Under the pieces are notes generated by a model. The model saw nothing but the letters and a program-made list of their open reading frames with translations, ran no database searches and was not told the DNA's origin. A stretch of 64,000 bases of DNA. It comes from Sapria himalayana (lineage: Eukaryota > Streptophyta > Magnoliopsida > Malpighiales > Rafflesiaceae). Location: NCBI GenBank assembly GCA_029783825.1, contig JAREIK010000507.1, forward strand, positions 1-64,000. The letters are read 5' to 3'. A program made the translations under genes and the position numbers. Every line of letters begins with the position of its first letter. Position 1 is the first letter of the stretch. Below, in pieces: positions 47,916 to 63,450 of the stretch.

Positions 47916-50900
47916 ATCTATATATCGGTCTATTTGTCTTTCTATCTATATGTCTATTTATCTATATGTATATATGTCTATCTATTTATCTATCTATCTA
48001 TGACTCTTTCTATCTCTCTATCTATCTATCTGGATATCTACCTATTTGTCTATCTATCTATCACCCTATCTATCTATATTTATATCTGTCTATCTATCTA
48101 TAATTCTACATTTCAAAATGTCTATCTTTATATTTATCAATCTGTCAATCTATCAATTTGTCTATCTAACTACTATCAATCTATTTATATGTCTCTATGT
48201 TTATCTATCTGTCTATCTATTTATCTATCTATATGTTTATCAATCTATCTGTCTATATGTATATCTGTGAATCTTACTATCTACCTATATGTCTATCTAT
48301 TTATTAGTCTATTTATCTATTTGTATATCTATCAATCTATCTTTCTATCTATTAGTCTATATGTCTATATGTTTTATCGTCAATCTATTTATCTATGTAT
48401 TTCTTTATCTATCTATATGTCTATCTGTATATATGACTATCTATATATCTGTCTATCTATCTATCTGCTATTTATCTATCTATCTATTTATCTATCCACC
48501 AATCAATCAATCTATCTATCTATCTATAGATCTATCTATCTATCTATTTTTCTTTCTTTCTTTCTTTATTTCTATCAGTCTATCAGTCTATCTGATATAT
48601 GTTTATCTATCTATCTGTCTATTTATTTATCTATCTATATGTCTATTTATTTATCTATCTATGTCAATTTATGAATTTGTCTAAATTATTTATCTAAATA
48701 TCTATTTATTTGTCTATCTATTTAATTATCTATTTGTCTATTTGTCAGTCTTTCTATCTATCTGTGTATATGTCTATCTATCTATCTATCTATTAGTATT
48801 TTTTTTGATTTTGTCTATCTGTCTATTTGTCTATATGCCTATCTTTCTACGTATCTATATGTATATATATTTATCTATATATCTGTCTATATATTTATGT
48901 TTATTTGTCTACATGACTAACTATATATCTGTCTATCTATCTTTTTTCTATTTATCTATCTGTCTATCTGAGTATCCATCTAACTATCTTATATGGATTA
49001 GTCTATATGTTTATCTAGCTAATTGTATATCTACCTATTTATCTATTTGTCTATCTTTCTATTTATCTATCGATCTATCTAGCTATTTGTCATCTATCTA
49101 TCTATCTATTTGAATTCTCTCTATTTATTTATCTGTCTATATTCTATATATCTAATTTTCTATCTGCCTATCTATATAGCTTTTTATCTATCTATCTACT
49201 ATCTATTTGTCTGTCTATCCATCTATATATCTATATGTCTATCTATCTATCTATCTGTATATGTATCTATATAACAATTTATCTATCTTTCTCTTTATCT
49301 CTCTATGTGTCTATATGTCTATCAATCTATCTATTTATCTATTTATATGTCAATCTGTCTATCTGTGTGACTATCTATATGGTCTATCTCTATATCTATC
49401 TATCTATCTATATGTCTGTCTTTTTGTATATCTATGTATATGTCAATTTATCTATATATCTACTTGTCTATCTATTTATCTATCTATGTGCCTATCTTTC
49501 TATCTCTATCTTTCTATCTATCTATGTATCTATCTATCTATCTATCTGCCTATCTACGTATTTATTTGAATATCAGTCTATCTATATATATCTATATATG
49601 TCTATTTATCTATAAGTCTATATTACAATATGTCTATGTATATATCTATCATTTTATCTATCTGTCAATGTGACTACGGTCGATCTATTTATCTATCTAT
49701 GTGTTGACGTGTATATTAGTTTATCTGTCTATATGACTATTTGTCTATATGTCTATTTGTGATTCTAGCTATCTACCTATAAGTTTATCTATTTATTAGT
49801 CTATTTATCTATCTATCTGTCTATCTATCAATCTGTATTTCTATCTATCAATCTATATGCCTTTATGTTTTGCTATCAATCTATGTATCTCTTTATCTAC
49901 ATATCTATCTATCTATATATGTGTCTATATGTCTATCAGTTATCTATCTATCTATCCATCCATCTATCTGTTTATCTGTCTCTATCTATCTATCTATCTA
50001 TCTGTATCTCTATTTATCTATATGTCTATCTGTCTATCTATCTATATGTATATATATTTGACTATATATCTGTCTATTTATCGATCTATCTGTCTATTTG
50101 TCTATCTAACTATCTGTATATTTATCTATCTATCTTCTTTCTATTTGTCTATCTGTCTATCTAAGAATCTATCTAACTATCTTCTGTATATAAGTCTATC
50201 TGTCTATCTGGCTAATTGTCTCTCTACCTATCTAGCTATATGCCTATTTTTTTATATATCTATCTGTCTATATGTCTATCTACCTATCTTGCAATATGTA
50301 TTTCTTACTATTTGTCTATCTGTCTGCTCTCTATCTATATATCTATCTCTATGTCTATTTTTCTATCTATATAATTGTCTATCTATCTATCTATATCACT
50401 CATTTATCTATGTATCTATCTATATATCTATCTATATATGTGTCTATTTGTCTATCTTTCTATATAACTATCTATCTATCTGTCTATCTGACTATTTGTC
50501 CATCTGTATATTTTTCTATCTATCTAAATATCTATCTGACTATCTACTTATATTTATATCAGTCTATAAGTATATCTGTCTATATTTCGATCTTTCTATC
50601 AGTTCATATGTCGATATGTCTATCTATTAATCTTTAAATCTATCAATCTATTAAATTGTCTATTTTCTTATTTGTCTATCTATTTATTTATCTATATCTC
50701 TATCTGACTATCTATCAATCTATTTCAAAGTCTATCTATCTATTTATCTATCTATCTGTCTATCTGTCTATCTTGATATATACCCATATATCTATCTGTC
50801 TATATGTCTATCAGTCTATCTGTCTATCTATCTATCTATCTATATGTCTATCTATCTATATGTCTTATCTATCTATCTGTTTGTTTGTCTGTCTGTCTAT

Positions 50901-51300
50901 CTATCTAATTGTCTATCTGACAAACTGTCTATTTATTTATCTTTTTCTATCTTTTGTCTATATGTATATTTTTCTATTTGTCTATCTATCTATCTATGTA
51001 TCTATTTGTCTATATGTCGATCTGTCAATCAATCAATCTATCTATATTTATATCTATCTATCTATCTATCTTTTTATATATTTGTCTATCTGTCTATCTA
51101 TCTATCTTTATATCTATCTATCTTTTTATATATTTGTCTATCTGTCTATCCATCTATATGCCATATCTATATATCTCTTTATATCTATCTATGTATATGT
51201 TTATTTCTTTATATATCTACTTATCTATATGTCTATCTAACAATGTGACTTTTTATTTCTCTATTTGTGTATATGTCTATCTCTTTATATATCTATGAAT
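47900..51300. repeat. Segmental duplication inside the array, copy 1
   Basis: Rare non-TCTA words recur in the same order about 5.3-5.5 kb to the right: CTCTTTCTATCTCTCTATC (48005 and 53506), TGTGAATCTT (48266 and 53766), TATCCATCTAACTATCTT (48973 and 54492), TGTCTGCTCTCTATC (50312 and 55811), ACCCAT (50782 and 56271) and CAATGTGAC (51241 and 56555). Confidence 0.75.
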
Positions 51301-53399
51301 CAATCTATATGCATAACTATCTATTTGTTTATCGATCTATCTATCTATCTGTCTATATGTCTATCTGTTTAACTTTTTATCTGTCTATCTGTCTATCTGT
51401 CTATCTATATGTCTATCTATTTATCTATCCATTAGTCAATCAATCAATCTATCTATCTATCTATCTATTTGTCTATTTGTTTATCTATATTTTTGTTTAT
51501 CTATCTATGTGTCTATCATTATATTTGTCTATCTATCTATCTATCTATCACTCTATCTATTTATCTGTCTATCTGTCTATCTCTATTTCTATCTATCTAT
51601 CTGTCTATCTATCTATCTATATGTCTATCTGTCTGTCCATATATCTATCTATCTATATGGCTATCTATTTACGTGTCAATTTGTCTTCTATATATCAGTC
51701 TATCACTCTATATGCCTATATGTCTCTCTATTTATATGACTGTCAATTTATCTGTCTAACTATTTTTTATCTATCTGTTTATCTGTCTATCTATTTATCT
51801 GTCTATCAGTCTACCTATCTATCTTTCTACTTTTTGTCTATCTATATGTCTATATGTCTATCTGTCTATCTACATATCTTTGTATCTGTCTATCAATCTA
51901 TCAGTCTATCTATCAATCTGTTTATTTGAAAATCAGACTATAAGTCTATATATCTATTTGTCATTCTGTCAATCTATCAAAATGTCGATCTGTATATCTG
52001 TCTATCTGTCTTATGACTATCTCTATATATATCTATCCAGCTTTCTATCTATATGCCCATCTTTCTATCTAGTTATCTGTCTATATTTCTCTCTATCTAT
52101 CTATTTAGCTACAAATCTTTATATCCGTCTATCTAACTATTTTTCTATGTGTCCATCATTATATATGTCTATATATTTATATGTATAACTATCAATCTTT
52201 CAATCTATCAATTTATCAATCAATCAATCTATTTGTCTATCTGTCTACCTGTCTATCTATCTATCTATCTATCTACCTATCTATCTATCTTTCTATCTAT
52301 CTATCTATCCATATATCTATCTTTGTAGATATCAATCTATCTTTCTATTTGTCTATCTGTTTATGTGTTTATCTATCTATCTATCAATCTATATGTCTAT
52401 ATATCTGCCTATCTATTTATATATCTATCCATCTGATTATCTATATATCTGTCTATCTATAATCAGTCTATCAGACTATCTATCTTGCTGTCTATCTATC
52501 TATCTATTTGTATATCTTCCTCTCTTTCTATCTATATATCTATCTATCTATCAGTTTATCAGTCTATTTGTATATATATATATATATATTTGTTTATCTA
52601 TCTATCTATCAATTTGACTATCTATCTGTATATTTGTATTATATCTATCTATCTATATGTTTATCTATCTTTCTATATATCAGTTTATTTATCTATCTAT
52701 CTATATGTATATCTGTATATATGTCTATGTACCCATCTTTGAATATGTCAAATAGTCAATCACTCAATCTATCTATCTATATATATGTCTATATCAGTTA
52801 TATGTCTTTTTGTCTATCTGTCAATCTATCAATCTATCAATCTGTCAATCTATCGATCTGTCTATCTGTTTATGTGTTTACCATTCTATCTATTTATTTG
52901 ACTATATGTATAGTTGTTCTATCTATCTATCTATCTATTTATCTATCTACAATTCTTTCTATCTATCTGGCTATCTACCAATCTTTTTATCAGTCTATCA
53001 GTCTATCTGTCTATCTATCTATATGTCTATCTATATATTCGTCTACTTATAAATTAGTCTATATTTTTATATGTCTAAATATTATTGTGTAAATCTTTCT
53101 ATCAATCAATCGATCTATCTATCTATCTGTCTATCATTCTATCTTATAATCTATCTATTTGTCTATCTATCTATTTGGATATATATCTATCTATCTATCT
53201 ATATGTCTTTTGTCGATCAATCTATCTGTCTATCAGTCTATATTTCTATTTCTTTTTGTCAATATATCAAAATGACAATATTTCAATCTCTCTATTTGTC
53301 TATCTATGTATCTATCAATATATTTATCTATCTATTGTCTATCTAACTGTCAATCTCGCTATCAATATGTCTATCTATATAAGTGTCTATATTGTTTAA

Positions 53400-55890
53400 T
53401 ATATATATATCTATCTATCTATCTATCTAACTGTCTATCTATATATATGTATATTTATTTATATGTCTATCTGTCTATCTATTTATCTATCTATCTACAT
53501 CTCTTTCTATCTCTCTATCTCTTATCTCTATATCTGGCTATCTACCTATTTGTATATCTGTCGATCACTCTATCTATCTATATTTATATCTATCTATCTA
53601 TCTAGAAGTTTATATGTAAATATGTCTATCTTTATATCTATCAATATGTCAATCTGTCTATCTAACTACTTTCAATCTATTTATCCGTCTATGTGTCTAT
53701 GTGTCTATATGTCTATCTATTTATTTGTCTATATGTCTATTGGTCTATCTATCTATATGTCAATCTGTGAATCTTGCTATCTACCTATATGTCTATCTAT
53801 TTATTAGTCAAATTATCTATCTGTCTATCTGTCAATTTATCTTTCTATCTATCAGTCTATATGTCTAAATGTTTTTCTATCAATCTATTTATCTATGTAT
53901 ATTTTTATCTATCTATCTGTCTATCTGTATATATGTCTATATATATATATATGTCTATCTGTCTATCTCTAATATGTCTATCTATCTATCTATCTATTTA
54001 TCCATCTATATATCTATCTGTATATCTATCTATCTTTCTTTCTTTTTTTTCTTTGTTTATTTCTGTCTGTCTATTTGTCTATATATTTATCTATCTATCT
54101 ATTTATTTATCTATCTATATTTCTATTTATTTATGTATCTATACGTCAATATATGAATTTGTCTAAATGGTTTACCTATATATCTATTTATGTCTCTATC
54201 TATTTAATAATCTATTTGTCTATCTGTCTGTCTTTCTCTCTATCTGTGTATATGTCAATCAATCTATTTATCTATCTATCTATCATTCTGTCTATTAGTA
54301 TTTTTTTAATTCTGTCTAACTTTCTATCTGTCTATTTGTCTATATGTATATCTTTCTATCAATCTATATGTATATTTATTTATCCGTCAATCTGTCTATC
54401 TGTCGATATATTTATCTATCTATTTTTTAATATGACTAACTATATATATATCTATCAATCATCTCTTTATTTGTCTATCTGTCTATCTATGTATCCATCT
54501 AACTATCTTCTGTGTACCAGGCTATCTATCTATCCGGGTAATTGTATATCTACCTATCTGTCTATTTGTCTATCTTTCTATTTGTCTATTGATCTATCTG
54601 GATATCTGTCTATCTTACTATATGTCTATCTGACTTCTCTCTCTCTCTCTATCTATATTTTATCTATCTAATTGTCTATTTTCCTATCTATATATCTTCT
54701 TATCTATCTATCTATCTATATATTTGTCTGTCTATCCGTCTATCTATCTATGTATGTATCTATCTATCTATCTGTATATCTATCTATATATCTATCTATC
54801 TTTCTATCTATCTGTATATGTGTCTATATATCTATCTGTGTATCTATTTATCTATTTATTTGTCTATCTGTCTATCTGTCTAACTGTCTATATGTTCTAT
54901 ATTTATATCTATATATCTATTTGTCTGTCTATATGTTTGTGTATCTATATATATGTCAATTTATCTATATGTCTATCTGTCTATCTATTTATCTATCTAT
55001 CTATCTATTTATCTATCTATCTATCTGCCTATGTATGTATTTGTTGGAATATTAGTATATCTATATATATTTATATCTATTTATCTGTCTATAAGTCTAT
55101 ATATCAATATGTATATGTATATATCTATTAATCTATTAATCTGTTTATCTGTCTATGTGACTACTGTCTATCTATTTATCTATCTATCTGTTTATTTGTT
55201 TATATGTCTATCTGTGATTCTGGCAATCTACCTATAAGTCTATCTATTTATTATTCTATTTATTTATTTGTCTATCCGTTAATCTGTATTTCTATCTTTC
55301 AATCTATATGTCTATTTGTTTTACTATCAATCTATCTATCTATGTATTTATTTATCTACATATTTGTCTATCTATATACTTGTCTATATGCCTATCAGCT
55401 ATCTATCTATCTATCTATCCATACATCCATCTATCTGTCTATCTGTCTCTATCTATCTATCTAAGTTTCTATATGTTTGTCTATCTATCTATCTTTCTTT
55501 CTATCTGTCTATTTGCCTATATGTCTATCTCTCTACCTATCTATATATATTTCTATTTATCTATATATCTGTCTATCTATCTATCAATCTGTCTATTTGT
55601 CTATCTAACTATCTGTATATCTATCAATCTTCTCTCTATTTGTCTATCTGTCTATCTAAGTATCTTTCTAATTATCTTCTATGTATAAGTCTATCTGTCT
55701 ATCTAGCTAATTGTCTATCTACCTATCTAGCTATATGTCTATTTTTCTATCTATCTATCTGTCTATCTATCTATCTATCTAGCTATATATCTTCTTACTA
55801 TTTGTTTATTTGTCTGCTCTCTATCTATCTATCTATCTATCTATTTGTCTATCTATCTTATTGTCTATCTATCTATCTATATTTCTCATT

Positions 55891-55921
<31 letters not shown>

Positions 55922-56600
55922 GTGTCTATCTGTCTATATGACTATCTTTCTATATAAGTACCTATCTGTCTGTTTATCTTTCTATCTATCTATTGTCCAT
56001 CTATATATTTGTCTATCTATCTAACTATCTATCTTACTATCTACTAATTTTTATATCAGTCTATCAGTCTATAAGTATATCTTTCGATCTTTCTATCAGT
56101 CCATATGTCTATATGTCTATCTGTCAATCTTAAATCTATCAATCTATATCTAACTATTGCTTATTTGTCTATCTATTTATTTATCTATATCTCTATCTGA
56201 ATATCTATCTATATATTTTTAATCTATCTTATCTATCTATTTATCTATCTATCTTTCTATCTTGGTATATACCCATCTATCTACTATTATGTACTATCTA
56301 TCTAGTCTATCTGGTATTACCTCTATCTATCTATCTATATGTCTATCAGTCTATCTATCTATCTATTGTCTATAGTCTATCAGTCTATCTATCTATCTGT
56401 CTATAATTTATCAGTCTATCTATCTATCTGTCTGTCTTCTATCTATCTACTATATGCTATATCATTCTATCTCTCTATATAATTATCTATTTATTAGTTT
56501 ATCTATTTATATATCTACTTGTCTATTTGTTTATCTGTCTATCTGTCTATCTATCAATGTGACTATTTTTCTATTTGTCTATTTGAGTATATGTCTATCT
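53400..56600. repeat. Segmental duplication inside the array, copy 2
   Basis: Partner of 47900-51300. The offset drifts from about 5.50 kb at the left to 5.31 kb at the right, consistent with many small unit gains and losses after one tandem duplication. Confidence 0.75.
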
Positions 56601-59600
56601 CTATATCAATCAATCAATCTACATGTCTATCTATCTATCAATCAATGAATCTATCTATCTATGTATCTATCTTTCTGTCTATCTGGCTATAAGTCTATAA
56701 GTCTATCTGTCATTCAGTTTACCTATCAATATATCTATCTATCTATCTCTTTATTATATCTATCTATCTATCTATTTTTCTATCTGTCTATCTCTTTATC
56801 TGTCTATAAGGTAGACCTGTTTATCTCTATATCTGTCTATCTTTCTTTCGTTTTATTGGTTTATCTCTTTATCTCCTGCTTGTCTATCTACCTATGTATT
56901 TATCTTACTATCTTTGTATCTATATATATTTCTATATTTTTATCTCTCTCTAAATGCCAATCTCTCTATCTACCTATCTGACTATCTTTCTAACTCTCTA
57001 TTATGTATATGTCTATCTGTCCATCTCTTTAAATGTCTATCTATCTGTATCTTTCCTATATCTACCTATCTATCTATGTATATATCTATTTATCAATCAA
57101 TCTATCCGTCTATCTATCTGACTATGTGTATATCTGTTTGACTGTTTGTCTATTTGTTTGATTGTCTATCAGTCTTTTATCTATCTATGTGTATCTCTAA
57201 TTGTCTATCTATTTATTTGTCTATCAATCTATCTATCTTTCTATCAATCAATCAATCTATCGATCTATCTATCTATGTGTCTATTTATCTATTTTACTAT
57301 ATGATAATGTGCCTATCTGTGTATCTATCTTACTATCTATCTATCTATTTATCTATCTGTCTATCAATCTCTCTATATATTTTTGTATCAATATATCTAT
57401 CAGTCGATCTATCTTTGTGTATATATATCTATCTATCTATTTGTTTATCTATCTATCTATCTATCTATCCTACTCTTTGTATATCAATCTATTTGTCTTA
57501 TATCTATCTCTCTAACTAACTATCTATCTGTTTTTTGTCTATCTCTCTAATTCCCTATCTATCTATTTATCAGTTTATCCGTCTATATGTATATCTATCT
57601 ATCTATGTATCATTCTGTCTATCTGACAATCTAATTATCTATATATCTATCTTATATCTATCTGTATAACTATCATTTGTCTATCTATTTACTTATATAT
57701 CTATAGATCTATCTATTTGTCTATATGTATATCTATCTATCTATCTATCTAGCTCTATCTATCTGTCTATCTGACAATCTATATATCTGTCTATCTTTCT
57801 ATATTTGTGTCTATATGTTAACCTATTTATCTCGATATATTTCTATCTGTCTATCTGGCTATCTACCTATCTTTCTATCAGTCTATCAGTCTATCTATCT
57901 ATATATCTATCTGTCTATCTGTCTATTAGTCTATATGTCTATATGTCGATATGTCTATCAATCAAATAGTCAATCTATCAATCTTCTATTTGTCTATATG
58001 TCTATCTATCTATCTATCAATATATCTATTTGTCTATCTATCTATCTAACTATCTATCTATATATGTATTTATCTATATATCAATCAGTCTAACTATCTA
58101 TCACTCTTTCTATATAGCTATCTATTTGTCTATCTTTCTATCTATCTATATATCTATCTATCTATCTATCTATCTATCTGTCTATTTGTATATCTGTCTA
58201 TCTATCATCTTTATATCTGTATATCTATCTATCTATCTATTTATTTGTCTATCTAACTATATATCTATTAGTCTATCTATCTATTTCTCTATCTATCAAT
58301 CAGTATATTTGTCTATATTTTATGTTTTTTGTCAATATGTCAATATGTCAATCTATCTTTCTGTCTATCTATCTATCTATCTATCTATGTACCTATATAT
58401 ATATATATATATATCTCTCTCTCCCTATCTGTGTGTGTCTATCTATCTAACTATTTGTTTATCTTTCTGTGATTTTATTATGTATGTATGTCTATCTATC
58501 TTTTTATCGATGTGTATATGTGTCTTTCTGTTTGACTATCTTTCTATCTATCTATATATCTATCTATATATCTATCTAATAGTCTATCAGTCAATCTTTC
58601 TATCTGTCAATCTATTTATTTGACTATCTATTCATCTATCTATATGTCTTCTATCTATCTCTCTATCTCTCTATCTGTTTACCTATATATCTACCTATAT
58701 ATATGTATATATATGACTCTTGCTATCTACCGATATGTCTATCTATTTATTAATGTATCTATCAACATGTCTATATATCAATCTATCTTGTTGTATATCA
58801 GGCGATATGTCTGTATGTATTTCTATCATTCTCTCTATCAATATGTATATCTGTCTATGTCTTTTTGTCTATCTATCTATATATCTATCTGTCTATCTAT
58901 TTATCTGTCTATATGTCTATCTATTTATCTATCTATAGGTCTATTTATCTATTTGTCGAACTATATATATGGTATATCTTTATATCTTTCAATATGTCAA
59001 CCTATCTATATGTCAACCTATCTATCTATCTATTTATCTATATATATATATATATCTATATATATATATCTTTTTGTCTATCTATTTATATGGATATCTA
59101 CCTACCTACATATCTATCTGTCTATCAATATACTTGTTTATATATTTATCTGTTTATCAATCTATATGTCTATCATTCAATCTGTCAATCTATCTATCTA
59201 TTAATCTATCTATTTTTCTATCAGAATATATATCTTTATGTCTTTCTATCAATCTAGTAATCTATCATTCTGTCTATCTGTCTATCTGTTGTTCTGTCAA
59301 TCTATCTCTTTATTTTTGTCTATCTATCTTCTGTCTATCTTATCTTCTATCTATCTATCATTTTTATGTATATCTATCTAAATGTCTATGTGTCCATGTG
59401 TCTATGTTTCTATGTGTCTATCTGTATATCTGTCTATTTATATTTTTGCCTATGTGTCTATCTCTCTATGTGTCTACCTCTCTATCTATTTATCTGTCTA
59501 TCTATCTATATGTTTATCTATCTATCTATCTGTCTGTCTATCTATCTATCAATATGTTTATCTATCTATCAGTCTATCCGTCTATCTGTCTGTCTGTATA

Positions 59601-61411
59601 TCTATCCATCTCAATATCTAACCATCTATCTATATGGTCTATCTGTCTATTTATCTATCTATCCATCTATATGTCTATATGTCTATCTGTGTATCTATCT
59701 ATCTATTTAGCTATCTAACTATCTATCAGTCTATCTATTTATCTAATTATCATACAATCTATCCATCTATTTATTTTTTTCTATCTGTCTTCTGTCTATT
59801 TGTATATCTCTTTATCTATCTATCTGTTTATCTATCTATCTATTTATGTATCTATCTTTCTATCTTTTTATCTATTTATCTATCTATCTATCTGGCTATC
59901 TATCTATCTATCTTTTTGTCTATTTATCTGTCTATCTATGTCTATCTATCTGTCTGTCTGTCTATAAGTATATGTGTGTGTATATCTAACTATATAATTA
60001 TCTATCTATCTACTGGTCTATCTATTTATCTATCCAATTGTGTATTTGTCTATCTGTCTATCTATCTATTCATCTAGATGTCTATTTTTCTATCTCTCTA
60101 TTTTTCTATCTGTCTATCTATTTATTGGGTTTTTTCTTTATCCATCTACTTGTCTATCTATCAATCTATCAATCTTATAATCTTTATATTTGTATATTTC
60201 TATATATGTCTATTTGTCTATCTCTCTAAATCACGATCTATCAATTTATCGATCATTTTATCTATCTATTTGTGTATATGTCTATCTGTCTATCTCTCTA
60301 AATGTCTATCTGTCTATGTCGATCCTTTATCTTCCTATCTATCTATCTATGCATTTATCTATATATCTATCTATCTTTCTTATCTTTCTATTTGTTTGTC
60401 TGTCTATTTGTAAATCTATCTGTCAATCTATTTGATTGATTGTCTTTCTATCTTTCTATCTATCTCTCAATCTTTCTCTCTGTTTGTGTATCTATCTGTC
60501 TGTCTTTCTATCTATCAATCTAACTCTCTTTCTTTTTATTTAATTATCTATCTATCTATCTATATATCTATCTGTCTATCTATCTATCTATCTGTCTATC
60601 TAGCCATCTATCTATCTCAGTCTATTTATCTAATTGTCAATTTGTCAATCTACAATTAGTCTACCTATCTCTATGTCTATCTATCTATATATTTATCAAT
60701 ACACACACACACACACACACATCTATCTATCAATCTATCATTCTATCTATCTTTTTAACTATCACTTTATCTGTCTTTCTATGTATTTATCAATCTATCA
60801 ATCTTTCTATCTATCTATATGTCTATCTGTCTATATGTATATCTATCTATTATCTATCTATCTATCTTTTGGTATATCTATCTTTCTATATATATATCTA
60901 TCAGTTTATCATTCTATCTGTCTATCAATCTATCCAGCTAATCGTCTGTTTGACTCTCTATTTATTTGTCTATCTATCTTTTATCTATCTGTCTATCTAT
61001 CTTTATGTCTACCTATATATCTGTCTATTTATCTATCTATCTATCTATGTGTTTATCTATGTATCTTTGTATCTGTCTATCAATCTATCAATCTATTTGC
61101 ATATGTCTATCTATCTATATGTCTATCTATTACCCTGTCAATCTATCATTCTTTCTATATGCCTATCTATCCATCATTCAATCTGTTTATGTTTCTCTTT
61201 ATCTATTTGACTAACTGTATATTTGTCTATCTATCTTTTTGTTTATATCTCTATTTGTCTCTCTATTTATATATCTATCTTTGTATTTGTCTATTTGGAT
61301 ATCTATCTATTTCTCTTTATATTTGTATGTCTCAATGTCAAACTATTTATCTATCTATCTAACTAACTAACTATCTATCTAGCTATCTACTTATCTTTTT
61401 ATCTATCTACC

Positions 61412-61520
61412 AATCTATTTGTCTATCAGTCTATCAGTCTATCATTCTATCAGTCTATCAGTCTATCAGTCTATCATTCTATCAGTCTATATGTCTATAT
61501 GTCTATATGTCTATATGTCA
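61412..61520. repeat. 8-bp minisatellites TCTATCAG and TATATGTC
   Basis: Ten or so regular TCTATCAG/TCTATCAT units are followed by four TATATGTC units. They are more homogeneous than the array around them. Confidence 0.85.
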
Positions 61521-63240
61521 AATTATAAATCTGTCAATCTATTAATTTGTCTATCTATCTATCTATCTATTTGTCTGTCTATCAGTCTATCAGTCTCTCT
61601 GACTAACTATCTATCTATCTAACTAGCTATATACCTATCTATCTATAAGTCTATCAGTCAATCTGTCAATCTATCTTTCTATCTATTTATCAATCTATCT
61701 ATATGTCTATCAGTCTATATTTTTATATATCTTTCTATCAATTTATCAATTTGACAATCTATCTATCTGTCTATCTATCTATCTATGTATCTGTCTATCT
61801 ATTTATCTGTCTAATTATGTACTGGTTAATCTATCTATCTGTCTATTTATCTATCTATCGATCTATATGTCTATCTGGCGATCTATCTGTCTATCTATCT
61901 ATCTATCTATCAGTCTATATGAGTTTCTTTCTTTCTATCTATATGATTATCTATCTATCTGTCTATTTATCGATCGATCTATCTATTTATCTATCAATCA
62001 ATCTTTCAATCAATCTTTCTATATATTTATCTCTCTAATTGTCTATATTTGTATATGGTCTATTTCTATATCTATTTATTTATTAGTCTATCTCTTTATC
62101 TATCTGCATTTCTATCTATCTATCTATTTACATGACTATTTGTTTATCTATCTATCTATCTATCTGTCTTTCTGTCTGTCTATCTATCTATGTGTCTATC
62201 TATCTATCTATCTATGTGTCTGTGTGTCTATGTTTTAATCTATTTCTATGTATGTATGGATGTCTATCTATTTATGTTTCTTTCTATCTATCTATAAACT
62301 GTCTCTCAGTCTATTTGTCTAGTGTTTGTATGTATGTCTGTCTGTTTGTCTCTCTATCTATGTGTATATGTGTCTATCTATTAGTCTATCTATCTTTTTA
62401 GTCTGTTTGTATGTATGTTTTTTTATCAATCAATCTATATAGATTTCTATTTATCTATCTTGCTAGCTATCAATCAATAAATCAATCTATCTATCTATCT
62501 ATCAATATATCTAATTATCTATCTATTTATCTCTCTCTCTCTATCTATCTATTTATCTACCTATCTATCTTCTCTAACTATTTATCTATCTATTAATCTA
62601 GCTATGTGGCTTTCAATCTATCTATCTATATATCTGTCTATGTGTCTATTTTCCTATCTAGCTATCTAGCTATCTATTTATCTATCTATCTATCTTCTTT
62701 CTGTCTGTCTGTCTAACCATCTATCTCTCTAATCTGTCTATCTTTCTTTCAATAAATAAATTTATCTGTCTATTTGTCTATTCAACTATCATCTATCTTT
62801 AGATCTATCTATATATGTGTCTATCAATCTTTATGTCTATATACATATCTATCTTTCTGTCTATCTGAATATTTGACTATTTGTCTATCTATCTATCTAA
62901 CTATGTGTATATCTCTTTACATGTCTATCTATCTTCTATCTATCTATCTGTCTATCCATTTATCTATCTATTTATTTAACTATCTATCTGTGTATCTATC
63001 TATCACTCAATCTATCTATATTTCTATATGTCTATCTATCTATTTTTCTATCTATCTATCTATCTATTTGTGTCTGTATCTATATGTCTATCTTTCTATA
63101 TATTAATATGTTTATCTTTCTATCTGTATATCTATATATCTGTTTATCAATCTATTTTTATATTTGTCTATTTGTTTATTTGTCTATCTATCTTTCAATC
63201 TGTGTGTGTGTGTGTGTATGTGTGTGTGTGTGTATATTTA

Positions 63241-63450
63241 TCAATTTATCTACCTATCTATCTTTTTTCTATCTATGTGTCTATTTGTATATCAGTCCGT
63301 GTCTATCTAATCATCTATCTATATGGTCTATCTATCTATCTTTCAATTTATCTACCTATCTATCTTTTACTCTATCTATGTGTCTATTTGTATATCAGTC
63401 TGTGTCTATCTAATCATCTATCTATATGGTCTATCTATCTATCTTTCAAT
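63241..63450. repeat. Recent 102-bp tandem duplication
   Basis: The unit starting TCAATTTATCTACC at 63241 repeats at 63343 with only a few differences (TTTTTTC versus TTTTACTC, and CCG versus CTG). It includes CATCTATCTATATGGTC. The most recent event I can see in the array. Confidence 0.9.
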
